Below are positions 47,102 through 55,581 of a stretch of 64,000 bases of DNA, piece after piece (position 1 is the stretch's first letter; each line of letters begins with the position of its first letter). Made by a program: the position numbers and the translations under genes. This DNA is from Nocardia neocaledoniensis. Lineage in GTDB: Bacteria; Actinomycetota; Actinomycetes; Mycobacteriales; Mycobacteriaceae. Under the pieces are notes generated by a model. The model worked only from the letters and a program-made list of their open reading frames with translations. It ran no database searches and was not told where the DNA came from. The stretch spans positions 868,001 through 932,000 of the forward strand of contig NZ_QGTL01000001.1 in assembly GCF_003182135.1 (NCBI RefSeq), read 5' to 3'.

Positions 47102-48016
47102 CTATCGACCGAGGGGACCGGCTGAGGATTGGAAGAATGTTCCCCATGCCCGATGACGACCCACCGCGACAGCGGGCAGCTTGCCGGTCTGGAGCGCGCC
47201 AGGCGTGCGGTCGGCGAAGATCGCGACATCCCGGCTCAGGTGGGCCTGGTCGGTGTACCCGCACGCCGCGGCGACGTCGGCGGCGGGCCGACCGGCGAGC
47301 AGACCGTCGACCGCCCGGCGGAATCGGACCAGCATCGCCGCCCGCTTGGGCGTCAGGCCGATCTGGGCTTCGAACCGCGACCACAGTCGTTTGCGACTCC
47401 AGCCGAGGGACGCGGCGAGCGCGTCGACTCGCACCTGGCCGCCGGAGTCGAGTACGAGACGCCACGCGGCGATCACTTCGGGGTCGATCGCCCGCCGCGC
47501 GTGCGTACCCTGGGCGAGAAACGCGTTCGTGAGCGCGAACCGCTGACCCCAGGTGTCGGCTAGCGTGAGTTGCTCACGAAGTCGCCGAACCCGGCCGCCC
47601 CACAGTGCCTCCGCCGAGATCACTCCTGCACCCAAATCCTTTGGTGCGGTGTCCAATAGGCGATACGCGAGAACGGGCGACAGTCGTACCTCAACGCATT
47701 GCGCGCGTTCGGCGCGAACCCGCGCGGTATCCATGGGAAGGCCGACAACGAATGCCCCCAACGCCTGTCGTCCGCCGGTGTCGTCAACGATCAGATCGCC
47801 TCCCCCGAACTCGATCACGATGGCAACGGCCGTAGTGGCGGCGACTCGAAGGTCAACCCTGCCGCCGACCACATCGCGATATCCGATCATCGACACCCCC
47901 GGCCTCGCGACCGCTGGTGTCGCGAAATCCCAACCCGCGCTCGGCCAACCAGATCGCACGTGATCCAGGTGGCCTCCGGCACCGACCAGTGGGTGCGGGT
48001 TCATCGGGGTGCTCAT
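47102..48016 (-). CDS. AraC-family transcriptional regulator
   Basis: A 304-residue regulator. The N-terminal 190 residues form a ligand-binding region without a recognised cupin signature. The C-terminal double HTH is visible as VDALAASLGWSRKRLWSRFE and AADVAAACGYTDQAHLSRDV, ending in the FADRTPGAL block typical of AraC_E_bind or GlxA-independent members. Its ATG overlaps the TGA of the TetR gene (ATGA), so the two regulators form one transcript. It may activate the nearby FAD monooxygenase or genes elsewhere. Confidence 0.88.
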   Translation of the reverse strand: MSTPMNPHPLVGAGGHLDHVRSGWPSAGWDFATPAVARPGVSMIGYRDVVGGRVDLRVAATTAVAIVIEFGGGDLIVDDTGGRQALGAFVVGLPMDTARVRAERAQCVEVRLSPVLAYRLLDTAPKDLGAGVISAEALWGGRVRRLREQLTLADTWGQRFALTNAFLAQGTHARRAIDPEVIAAWRLVLDSGGQVRVDALAASLGWSRKRLWSRFEAQIGLTPKRAAMLVRFRRAVDGLLAGRPAADVAAACGYTDQAHLSRDVAIFADRTPGALQTGKLPAVAVGRHRAWGTFFQSSAGPLGR

Positions 48017-48639
48017 CGGCGAGTTCGTTCCTCGGCGATGTCGAGCGCGGGAGCCAGCGGCGCGAGCGCGGCGCGGAGCAGGTCGGACAACTCGCCGGTC
48101 GGTACGACAAGGCTGCTGGCGGCGGGTGCCGGTCGCAGCCACTGCTGGATGGCGATGCGCACCGCGGCGGTCACGCTGGCCGCCAGCACGCGGGCGGTGG
48201 TCGAGTCGGCGTCGCCGATGCGTTCGGCGATCGCGTCGGCGATGGGGGCTTCGATCGCGGTCGCGACGCGCACGAACGCCTCGCGCAGCGCGGGATGGGT
48301 GGTGATCAGGAGTAGATCGCGATCCGACGCGCCATGGGTGGTGTATTGGTCGGTGATCGCGTCGATGACCGCGTCGGCGAGACCGACCCCGGGCCTGGCG
48401 GAAATGGCTGCGGCGATACGTGTTTCGCGTTCGGCGGTGACGGCGGAGACGATCGCCTGCTCGCGACTGGAGAAATAGTTGTTGTAGGTCCGCGCGGAGA
48501 CGCCTGCCGCCTCGGCGATGTCGTCCACGCGGACGTTGTCCGGGCCACGCTCGTGCGCCAGCCGCAGCGCGGCCATCCCCAGCGCCGCCCTGGTGGCCTG
48601 CTTCCGCTGCTCGCGCAGACCGGTCCGTCGTGTTGCCAC
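48013..48639 (-). CDS. TetR-family transcriptional regulator
   Basis: A 208-residue repressor. The HTH is VDDIAEAAGVSARTYNNYFS, and the C-terminal ligand domain is of the broad TetR_C type. GTG at 48639 (VATRRTGLRE) is preferred; the ATG at 48690 would place coding sequence inside the operator. It is divergent from the FAD monooxygenase gene, with tandem palindromes between them. By family precedent it represses both and is released by the monooxygenase substrate. Confidence 0.9.
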   Translation of the reverse strand: MATRRTGLREQRKQATRAALGMAALRLAHERGPDNVRVDDIAEAAGVSARTYNNYFSSREQAIVSAVTAERETRIAAAISARPGVGLADAVIDAITDQYTTHGASDRDLLLITTHPALREAFVRVATAIEAPIADAIAERIGDADSTTARVLAASVTAAVRIAIQQWLRPAPAASSLVVPTGELSDLLRAALAPLAPALDIAEERTRR

Positions 48640-48661
48640 GTGACCAGCATTCCATGCAATC

Positions 48662-48694
48662 TGCGTGCACGCAAACTTGCGTGCACGCAAGTTT
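48662..48694. promoter_or_regulatory. Tandem TetR operator palindromes
   Basis: A 12-base palindrome TGCGTGCACGCA (48662-48673) and a perfect 22-base palindrome (48673-48694, half-site AAACTTGCGTG) share the core GCGTGCACGC, with centres 16 bases apart. They occupy the gap between the TetR start (48639) and the monooxygenase ribosome-binding site (48725). Confidence 0.85.
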
Positions 48695-48737
48695 TGTTCC
48701 TAGTCTGACGACATCCCACTCACAAAGGAGAAACCCC

Positions 48738-50291
48738 ATGACCGTCGACGTGGTCATCACCGGAGGTGGCCCAACGGGGCTCATGCTGGCCTGCGAATTG
48801 GGCCTGGCGGGGATCACAGCGGTTGTCCTCGAGCGCCAGTCCGCGGCGAGCGATGAGCCGAAAGCCAACGGACTACTGGGGCAGGTCGTGCGGCTCATGG
48901 ACAACCGGGGTCTCTTCGAGGGACTCAGCGGCAGTCCGGCTCCGCCACAACCGAACTCCGCCTACTTCATGTTCGCCGGGATGGCACTGGACCTGAGCTT
49001 GCTCGACGACAGCCCGATCCACGCGCTCGCGGCGCCGCAACATCACATCGCCCAAGTGCTGGAGCAACGCGCGATCGAACTCGGCGCCGACATCCGACGC
49101 GGGCACGAACTCGTCGGGCTCGCGCAGGACGACGCCGCCGTGACCGCCCAGGTGAGTGGGCCGGACGGGGATTACCAGCTCCGGGCCAGCTTCCTCGTCG
49201 GCGCCGACGGGGCGCACAGTCGCACCCGCGCCCTCGCCGGGATCGAATTTCCGGGAGTCACCTACGACCGGACGACCAGCCGCGCGGCCAACGCCACCGT
49301 CCCCAGCGAATGGGTTGACGCGTTGACCGGGGTGCTGACCGTGCCCGGCTACGGCGCCATCGCTCCGTTCCTGCCGATTCGCACCGAACACGGCGGTTTC
49401 TCCTACGCGCCGCTCCCCGGCCGGCCCCCGCTGATCAGCACTATGGAATGGGACCAGGCCGCCACCGACGCGCCGATGAGCCTGGCGGAGCTGCGAGCCA
49501 GTGTCCGGCGGGTCCTCGCCGCCGATCTGCCCCTTGACCCACCCGCCGGCACCGGACCACACGTGCTGCGCAGGCTCAGCGGGGGTAACACCCGGCTCGC
49601 CGGCCGATTCCACGACCACCGCCGGCTGTTCCTCATCGGCGACGCCGCGCACATCTACACCTCGGGAGGCGGTCCCGGCCTCAACCTCGGCCTGCAGGAC
49701 GCGGCCAACCTCGGCTGGAAGCTCGCCGCCGAGATCCGTGGCGACGCGCCGAGCGGGCTGCTCGCGACCTACGACACCGAACGCCGAGCAGCCGCGTCCC
49801 GCATGGTCACCTACGCCCAAGCCCAAGCCGCGCTGATCGCGCCCGGCAGTGACGTCACGGCACTGCGCGAACTGTTCACCGAACTGCTGCGCGACCCCGA
49901 CACCGTCGCGCGACTCGCCGAACTCACGGCGGGCACGGACGTCCGCTACAACATGGGTGTACCTGCCAGCCACCCCATGATCGGCCGATTCGCTCCCGAC
50001 CTGACACTGACCACCACTGCCGACGAGACCGTCCGATTGGCCGAACTGACCAGGACCGCGCGGCCGCTCGTCCTGGACCTGACCGACGATCACGACCTGG
50101 CGCGCACGCTGTCGCGATGGCGCGATCACCTCGACATCGTGACTGCGCTCCCGCATGGTGATTCGCCGACCGCGCTACTCCTGCGGCCCGATGGCTACGT
50201 AGCGTGGGCGAGCGCGTCGACACGGCTCGATTCCGCGGACCGGCAGGCCATCGCGGCGGCGCTGCGAACCTGGTTTCTCCCGGCAATCTGA
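48738..50291 (+). CDS. FAD-dependent aromatic monooxygenase
   Basis: A 517-residue class A flavoprotein hydroxylase (PheA/TfdB, rifampicin-monooxygenase group). The FAD-binding GxGxxG is in VVITGGGPTGLMLACELGL, the DG motif in FLVGADGAHSRTR, and the second FAD motif in LFLIGDAAHIYTSGGGPGLN. The C-terminal thioredoxin-like domain (from about residue 400) ends in a hydrophobic tail. AAAGGAG precedes the ATG at 48738. Control by the divergent TetR gene suggests inactivation or catabolism of an aromatic compound or drug; Nocardia relatives hydroxylate rifampicin, but substrate cannot be assigned here. Confidence 0.92.
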   Translation: MTVDVVITGGGPTGLMLACELGLAGITAVVLERQSAASDEPKANGLLGQVVRLMDNRGLFEGLSGSPAPPQPNSAYFMFAGMALDLSLLDDSPIHALAAPQHHIAQVLEQRAIELGADIRRGHELVGLAQDDAAVTAQVSGPDGDYQLRASFLVGADGAHSRTRALAGIEFPGVTYDRTTSRAANATVPSEWVDALTGVLTVPGYGAIAPFLPIRTEHGGFSYAPLPGRPPLISTMEWDQAATDAPMSLAELRASVRRVLAADLPLDPPAGTGPHVLRRLSGGNTRLAGRFHDHRRLFLIGDAAHIYTSGGGPGLNLGLQDAANLGWKLAAEIRGDAPSGLLATYDTERRAAASRMVTYAQAQAALIAPGSDVTALRELFTELLRDPDTVARLAELTAGTDVRYNMGVPASHPMIGRFAPDLTLTTTADETVRLAELTRTARPLVLDLTDDHDLARTLSRWRDHLDIVTALPHGDSPTALLLRPDGYVAWASASTRLDSADRQAIAAALRTWFLPAI

Positions 50292-51229
50292 TCGGCCAAC
50301 CCGTTGGCGTCCCGGTCGGCACGGAACCCGATCATCACGAGCGGCCGACGCTCGGGCGGACAGGATCGGGTTCGACCGGTGCGAGCCAAGGTCAGCGCGA
50401 GAGCCGCGAGCACGCCGACCGCCGGCAGGTACATCGGGTCGACAGCGACAGCGGACGGCTCCTCGTTCGCGAGCAGACCCGCGACGCCCTGGGCAGTGGC
50501 GAGCAGTGCCGACTCGTGAAAGAACCCGGAGACGTTCTGCAACATGACCACGGCCTGGCCGGTATCGGGCAGATCACTGATCCGCCAACCCAATCCGTAG
50601 TGCTCGCCGAGTCCGGTCGGCCTGCCTGGCGCGTGCAACTGGGCGGTGATCGCGGGATCCTTCGGGCGCAACTGGTCTGTGGCGAACCTGGTGAGGTCTG
50701 TCAGCGAACCGCCGAGGTATCCGTAGGCGGCACCTGCCGGGTCGTACCCGGTATTCATCCTGACCGGCCTGCCCGCGACGAATCGGTGTCCGCTGGGTAC
50801 TGTCGCCGCCTGCGCGGCGGTGGCGACGATCCCGTTGCGCAGGGGGCGGCCCACGGTGGCGGCGAGCACCTCGGCGTAGGAGCGTCGGGTCGTCGCCTCG
50901 ATGACGGCGGCGAGGACGAGGTAGTTGAGGCTGCTGTAGAGATGCTCCGTTCCTGGCGGCGACTGCGGCTTGATCGACGCGAGGGCCGGGAGAACGTCCG
51001 CAGGCCGTCGCCCCGCGTCGGCGCGGTCGAGCAGCGGCGCACCGAACGGCAAGCCGCTGGTGTGCTGCAGCAGGTCGCGGATGGTGATCCCGGCGGCGGA
51101 GTTCCGATCCGCCAGGTCGAACCCCGGCAAGTGAGCCCGAACGGGATCGTCGAGCCGCAGCACACCCTGCCGGGCCAGTTCGACGGTGACCGTCGCGGCG
51201 ACCGGCTTGGCCACCGATGCAGAACCGGC
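50195..51229 (-). pseudogene. Truncated serine beta-lactamase-like hydrolase
   Basis: A penicillin-binding-protein-like serine hydrolase fragment. It begins abruptly two residues after a TGA at 51230, just before the S-x-x-K motif (SASVAKPV), so the signal peptide and the first 40-60 residues are absent. Typical downstream blocks survive: GITIRDLLQHTSGLP, YSSLNYLVLAAVIE and GYLGGSLTDL. After a membrane segment (LPAVGVLAALALTLA) the frame runs antisense into the last 97 bases of the FAD monooxygenase, so the natural C-terminus is also missing. The longest translatable ORF starts at ATG 51214, inside the S-x-x-K region. Judged non-functional. Confidence 0.75.
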
Positions 51230-51438
51230 TCAGCAGGGTCATCGAAAACGGAAAGGCATGTGGTGAGGTGGACCCGGCCACCGACGAGCACCTGACGGCG
51301 TGCGAACTCCTCGCAACGGTCCAGGGCCTGGCAACGACTCAGCTCCTCGGCGGCGAATCCGCGCCAGGCCGAGCGGTCCTCGAACACAGCCTCGCGCGCG
51401 TATTCGCCGGCCGCTGCCGCCACCACGATCCGCGGTAG
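51217..51438 (+). pseudogene. Fragment of a TetR-family regulator (C-terminal domain only)
   Basis: A 73-codon frame reading like the end of a TetR C-terminal domain (RLSRVIENGKACGEVDPATD, then HLTACELLATVQGLATTQLL). No HTH lies upstream in any frame; the sequence before it is the antisense of the truncated serine hydrolase. The two fragments meet within about 15 bases, marking a deletion or rearrangement junction. Confidence 0.6.
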
Positions 51439-51472
51439 ACGCCCCGAGCGGTCGAAGACCCTCGGAACTGGA

Positions 51473-51883
51473 TCAGGGCTGGGTGCAGGCGTGGTCGCCA
51501 TCGAACGAGCCGGCGCTTCCGGTGCCGGTGGGGAGGTTGCGGGTGGCGTCCGCGTAGGCCTCCGCCGGGGTGGCCCCTTTACCGAAGCCCAGGATCGGGA
51601 ATCCCGCCACGATGGCGAGCGGACTCGTCACGACCGCACCGCAGCCGTTCGCGAACGTCACCATCATGCGGCAGTCGATGATGCCTTGCCCCTTGCACGC
51701 TCGGTCGGCGGCTCGAATGGCGTCGGCTTCCGTGGGATGGTTGACCGAGATCGCGTAGACGTTGCCCCACGAGCTCAGGGAAACAGCGCCCCAGCTGCCC
51801 GGTTCGGCGGCGGCCTGCGGTGCCGCGAAGAGGGTGGCGGCGCTCAACGAGAGTGTCGCGGCCGCAATGGACTTGTTGACCAT
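51473..51883 (-). CDS. Secreted DUF4189-family protein
   Basis: A 136-residue exported protein. Signal peptide MVNKSIAAATLSLSAATLFA, cleavage near AAAEPGS. The mature domain is DUF4189 (WGAVSLSSWGNVYAISVNHP, RAADRACKG, CRMMVTFANGCGAVV, with Cys pairs) of unknown function, common in secreted actinobacterial proteins. The ATG at 51883 has AAGAAAG upstream. It appears intact although it sits inside a cluster of gene fragments. Downstream 3' is the TetR fragment on the opposite strand. Confidence 0.85.
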   Translation of the reverse strand: MVNKSIAAATLSLSAATLFAAPQAAAEPGSWGAVSLSSWGNVYAISVNHPTEADAIRAADRACKGQGIIDCRMMVTFANGCGAVVTSPLAIVAGFPILGFGKGATPAEAYADATRNLPTGTGSAGSFDGDHACTQP

Positions 51884-52083
51884 GTGATGTGTGCTTTCTT
51901 CACGCGCCGACGAGGGTACGGCGATCGCATGGAAGATACCGCAGCGCACGGACGCGAGGTCGCCCCAAAAGTCGTGGGGTCGAGGGCCGTCACCAACCGC
52001 GGCGCCTGCGGCTCCCCTCCCAGCGCCCGCACCCGGCCGCGAAGCTTGTAGGTCCGCTGAACCCCGCCGGAGCGGACGGTGGC

Positions 52084-52283
52084 TAGTTGTTGGTCGGACC
52101 AGGCCGCGGACGCCGGGGAGCTGGATGGCGCGCAGCATCATCTCGCCCGCCCACACCTGTGCACGTGACGGCGGGGCGAAACGGCTGATTCCCTTCCGCG
52201 CCAACGCCTGTCGCTTGGCCACCTCGGGCAGCAACCTCGCCTCCCAGACATCGAGAGCGGCGGGAATGTCGTCACCGTGCGCC
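52084..52283 (-). pseudogene. C-terminal fragment of an FAD-dependent monooxygenase
   Basis: An open frame of about 65 codons reading HGDDIPAALDVWEARLLPEV, then FAPPSRAQVWAGEMMLRAIQ and LPGVRGLVRP. This matches the C-terminal helices of class A flavoprotein monooxygenases (HGDDIPAAL-x-x-WE motif). A stop lies just upstream in frame and no FAD-binding domain is present. It is not derived from the neighbouring intact monooxygenase, which has a different C-terminal domain. Confidence 0.55.
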
Positions 52284-52354
52284 GATCATGCGGCTCAGGT
52301 CCACGAAATACTCTGTCCCGGTAATCGGTGGTTGTCGAGCCGCGGCGGATTCTG

Positions 52355-52652
52355 GATGTCCGGCCCGCTCGGTGAGATCAGCAGTCGCGCGGGCGTTTCC
52401 AAGGCGGCCGTCTTCCGGCACTTCGACTCGCGCATGGACCTGGTGGCGGCGGCGGGCGAGGTCAGCCGCCGCCACCTGGCCGTCGTCACCGAGCTGCGCG
52501 TGCCCGAGAGCATCACCCACCCGGTCGGTCTCGCGACGCTGATGCACCTGATCCGCAAGCAGATTCGCAGCGACATCAACACCGTCTGGCTCGAACTGCT
52601 GGTCGCCGCCCGCACCGAGCCCGAGCTGTTCCCGGTTGCCCGCGGGATTATC
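52355..52652 (+). pseudogene. Fragment of a TetR-family regulator (HTH and part of the C-domain)
   Basis: The frame reads GEISSRAGVSKAAVFRHFDS (second half of a TetR HTH), then about 75 residues of C-domain ending LLVAARTEPELFPVARGI. The first HTH helix and a start codon are missing, and the 3' end stops where the convergent SDR gene begins. The segment upstream (52284-52354) has no recognisable coding content. Confidence 0.6.
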
Positions 52653-53436
52653 ACATTCGCTGCGACGAGATGTTGCCACCGTCGACGACGAGTTCGGCGG
52701 CGGTGATGTAGCTCGCCTCCGCGGACAACAGGAAGCGGACTGCCCGCGCCACTTCGTCGGGGTGGCCGAGGCGGCCGAGAAGGATGCGGCGTTCGAAGGC
52801 ACCCGCCGGGAGAGCGTCCACGGTGGGCTGCAGCATCGGAGTGAGGATCTGGCCCGGGGAGACGCAGTTGATGCGGATCCCGGCCGGTCCGAGGCGGTCG
52901 GCGAGGGAACGAACCATCGACAGCATGCCGCCCTTGGCCGCGGAGTAGACCGGGTTGACCGCGTTGCCGAGCGTGGCGTTGATCGAAGCGATACCGACGA
53001 TCGCCGAACCGGGGTTGGCCTCGAAGTCCGGGAGCAGTTCCTTGATCAGGAGGATCAGCGGGCGCAGGTGCGTATTGATCCCGAGGTCCCACACATCCAC
53101 CGTCACGCCGTCGAGCGACCCCGTATCGACCACGCCCGCCGCGTGCACCAGGCCGCCGATATCGGTGAGCGCCGATCGGGTCGTGCGCAGCGCCGCGGCG
53201 TAAAGGCTGGGATCGCTCAGATCGACCCCCACCCCCACTGCCGCACATCCGAACTCGTCCGCGATTCGGGCCGCTTCGGAAACCGCCTTGGCCTGGTTGA
53301 TATCCCAGAGCGCGACCGGGCGCCCGGCCTGGGCGAGGGCCCGCGCGGTAGCCAGGCCGATTCCGGAGGCGCCACCGGTAATGACGACGCCGGTCGACAG
53401 AGCACCGGAGCCGACCACGGATTCATTGGTTGTCAT
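52651..53436 (-). CDS. SDR-family oxidoreductase
   Basis: A 261-residue classical short-chain dehydrogenase. It has cofactor-binding TGGASGIGLATA, LVHAAGVVDTG, and the catalytic Ser in IVGIASINATLG with Tyr-x-x-x-Lys in YSAAKGG. The C-terminus ends ELVVDGGNISSQRM. The ATG at 53436 (MTTNESVVG) is chosen; the longer frame crosses the divergent promoter. It is divergent from a second SDR at 53743 and probably works on related substrates, perhaps hydroxysteroids given its partner. Its stop abuts a TetR fragment. Confidence 0.88.
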   Translation of the reverse strand: MTTNESVVGSGALSTGVVITGGASGIGLATARALAQAGRPVALWDINQAKAVSEAARIADEFGCAAVGVGVDLSDPSLYAAALRTTRSALTDIGGLVHAAGVVDTGSLDGVTVDVWDLGINTHLRPLILLIKELLPDFEANPGSAIVGIASINATLGNAVNPVYSAAKGGMLSMVRSLADRLGPAGIRINCVSPGQILTPMLQPTVDALPAGAFERRILLGRLGHPDEVARAVRFLLSAEASYITAAELVVDGGNISSQRM

Positions 53437-53742
53437 CGAAATCCCATCGTTGTTCGGTCCCCTCGGCGAGGTCGACGAGGAAGCATGTGCGCGCGAGGTC
53501 GCTGGTGGCAGCCGCCGAAACGCTATTCCTGAGCCGGGCGGCCGGACACCGGCGTGTCCACGCAGTGGGAGGAATGTTCTGCGGTGCGATCGCCATCCGG
53601 CGAGGGCGACCGGCGGCATCGTGGAAAGCGGCGGTGTACACCGTCACGACTTCCTCCCTCCCAGTGGGAGGAATCACGGGTGGGGCGGTCGCGCGCCGAT
53701 AGCCTGGGCTTCTACCCCGACCCCGCCTCCGAGAGGAAGCCG
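53437..53742. promoter_or_regulatory. Divergent SDR promoter region with repeats and two dyads
   Basis: 306 bases without a convincing gene. CAGTGGGAGGAAT occurs twice as a direct repeat (53563-53575 and 53662-53674, 99 bases apart). The second copy is part of the inverted repeat TTCCTCCC (53651-53658) / GGGAGGAA (53666-53673). CGGTGTACACCG (53632-53643) is a perfect 12-base palindrome. These look like operators for an absent or distant regulator. Confidence 0.55.
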
Positions 53743-54549
53743 TTGAGCACCTACGTCATCACCGGAGCAGCGTCCGGCATCGGCGCCGCCACCAAGGAAC
53801 GCTTGGAGGCCGACGGTCACCGCGTGATCGGTATCGACCTTCGCAACGCCGACATCACCGTCGATCTGAGCACCGCGCAGGGCCGGGCCGAGGCGGTGAC
53901 ACAGGCCACCGACCTGCTCGACGGCCGCCTCGACGGGTTCGTCCCCTTCGCCGGTCTCGCGGCCGCCACCGGCAGGTCGGCCGAGCGGATGATCGGGGTC
54001 AACTACTTCGGCGCCATCGACCTCCTGGAAGGTCTGCGGCCGTTGCTCGCCGCCGGCGAGAACCCCTCCGTCGTGTTGGTCAGCTCGAATTCGACGACGA
54101 CACAACCGAATTGGCCCGTCGCACTCGCCGATGCCTGCCTCGATCACGACGAGGCGAAAGCGAACGAGGTCGCCGCGTCGTTCGGTGAGCTGGCGGCCAT
54201 CCAGGCCTATCCCGCCACCAAGGCGGCGCTGGCCTACTACGCGCGGGCACAGTCGGCGAGCTACATCAAGGAAGGCATTCGGCTCAACGCCGTCGCACCG
54301 GGCATCATCGACACCCCGATGACCCAGGAAGGCCGCAAGGACCCGCTCATCGGCGCTGCCATGGAGGGCTTTTTGGCCACGGTGCCCGCCGGGCGAGGCG
54401 GCACCGCACAGGAAGTCGCCGCACTGGTCGCTTTCCTGCTCGGACCGGAATCCAGCTATTTCGTCGGGTCGGTGGTGTTCGTCGACGGCGGCGTCGACGC
54501 GGCGTTCCGTGGCCGCGACTGGCCATCGGTCTGGGAACCCGGCCAGTGA
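53743..54549 (+). CDS. SDR-family oxidoreductase, 3-alpha-hydroxysteroid dehydrogenase-like
   Basis: A 268-residue short-chain dehydrogenase. It has TGAASGIGAATKERLEADGH, GIDLRNADITVDLSTAQGR, NYFGAIDLLEGL, catalytic YPATKAA and a C-terminal FVDGGVDAAFR. The spacing and wording closely follow 3-alpha-hydroxysteroid dehydrogenase/carbonyl reductase of Comamonas, including the unusually short N-terminal half. No ATG or GTG is suitably placed; TTG at 53743 has GAGAGGAAG six bases upstream and gives the conserved N-terminus LSTYVITG. Oxidation of a 3-alpha-hydroxysteroid or similar alcohol is likely. Confidence 0.88.
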   Translation: MSTYVITGAASGIGAATKERLEADGHRVIGIDLRNADITVDLSTAQGRAEAVTQATDLLDGRLDGFVPFAGLAAATGRSAERMIGVNYFGAIDLLEGLRPLLAAGENPSVVLVSSNSTTTQPNWPVALADACLDHDEAKANEVAASFGELAAIQAYPATKAALAYYARAQSASYIKEGIRLNAVAPGIIDTPMTQEGRKDPLIGAAMEGFLATVPAGRGGTAQEVAALVAFLLGPESSYFVGSVVFVDGGVDAAFRGRDWPSVWEPGQ

Positions 54550-54678
54550 TCCGCCGGAGACCGTAGACCGGCGGCTGTGAGCAGCGTCTCGGTCCGGTGA
54601 GCGTGCGATCCCGAGTTGTGGGGTGTCCATCCATTACGTCGGTACACAACGACGCAACCAACTCGAAGGACGGTTCCG

Positions 54679-54885
54679 ATGTCTCTGAGCGACAAGATCA
54701 GCAACAAGGCCGACGACCTCGGCGGCAAGGCCAAGGAGGCGGCAGGCGCGGTCACCGGTGACGACCAGTTGCGCGCCGAAGGCAAGGCCGATCAGGCCGA
54801 GTCGGCCGTCAAGGAGGCGGTCGAAGACGTCAAGGACGCTGTCGGCAATGCCGCGGACAAGGTCAAGAAGGCCTTCGGCAAGTAA
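54679..54885 (+). CDS. CsbD-family stress protein
   Basis: A 68-residue, Lys/Ala/Asp-rich, helical hydrophilic protein. The family pattern is DKISNKADDLGGKAKEAAGA then VTGDDQLRAEGKADQ, with a C-terminal VKKAFGK. CsbD proteins accumulate under general stress in many bacteria, but their molecular role is unsettled. The ATG at 54679 has GAAGGA upstream. It is followed at once by a strong terminator, so is probably monocistronic. Confidence 0.93.
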   Translation: MSLSDKISNKADDLGGKAKEAAGAVTGDDQLRAEGKADQAESAVKEAVEDVKDAVGNAADKVKKAFGK

Positions 54886-54895
54886 CCGGGTTTCC

Positions 54896-54934
54896 GGAGA
54901 AGCGGGTTCGGGTCGCCCCCGGACCCGTTTCTCC
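54896..54934 (+). terminator. Terminator hairpin after csbD-like gene
   Basis: GGAGAAGCGGGTTCGGG (54896-54912) pairs with 54918-54934 over 17 base pairs including two G-U pairs, with a five-base loop. It starts 10 bases after the stop codon. Confidence 0.85.
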
Positions 54935-55055
54935 GTGCTGTCCAGCCCTGGGTTTTCGGGGTACCCGCCCTTCGGCAAGTGTGGAACGCTACCGCTTCAA
55001 GCAGTTCCCGGTCGAGCGCCGGAGCTGCGTTCACCGATGCGAAGGACTCCGAACC

Positions 55056-55472
55056 ATGCGAATCGCAGGACTGACAGCCCTCCTCGCGGGCGCGCTGATC
55101 CCGGCCACCCTGGCTCCGGCGGCCTCGGCCGAGGTGGAGGACATCACCATCTATGCCTGGGACAGCGGCGAAGTACCCGTCGCCTGCGATTACGTGGGCG
55201 CCAACTGCAGCATCATGGCCCGGATGTTCGGCGCCGACTACGCGCTGCCCGCGACGGTGACGATCAACGGGCGCGAGCTCAGTTCGCCTGAGCGCCTGGA
55301 CTATCCGGACCGGGAGCGCAGCGCGGTCCGCGGCACCTGGCGTCCGCCGGCCAAGGGGACGTACACGATCGTGGCCACCCAGGGTTCGTCCACGAAGACC
55401 CTCGTCGTCGAGATCACCGGCGACGCGCGGCTCGGCAGCGGCTCGGCGGGACTGCTGCCCGGTTCCAGCTAG
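55056..55472 (+). CDS. Small secreted protein of unknown function
   Basis: A 138-residue exported protein. Signal peptide MRIAGLTALLAGALIPATLA with cleavage near ASAEVED. The mature domain has two Cys eight residues apart (VACDYVGANCSI), probably a disulfide, and strands such as ALPATVTINGREL, KGTYTIVATQGSSTKTLVVE. The fold could be immunoglobulin-like. I recognise no family. The ATG at 55056 is used; the frame upstream has no better start. Confidence 0.78.
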   Translation: MRIAGLTALLAGALIPATLAPAASAEVEDITIYAWDSGEVPVACDYVGANCSIMARMFGADYALPATVTINGRELSSPERLDYPDRERSAVRGTWRPPAKGTYTIVATQGSSTKTLVVEITGDARLGSGSAGLLPGSS

Positions 55473-55581
55473 CCGACCAGCCCGGACGACCGCTCCTCTG
55501 CCTTGCGGACGAGGCTGGTCCCCACGGATCTCGTTCTCCGGGTAGACGACCCGGTGCCCGGCCGGAAAATACCGTCGACCT

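Noticed and set aside
53423..53677. 84-codon minus-strand ORF in the divergent SDR promoter
   Set aside because: Starts within the second GGGAGGAAT repeat, overlaps the SDR start, has no ribosome-binding site and no recognisable domain; the region is better read as regulatory.
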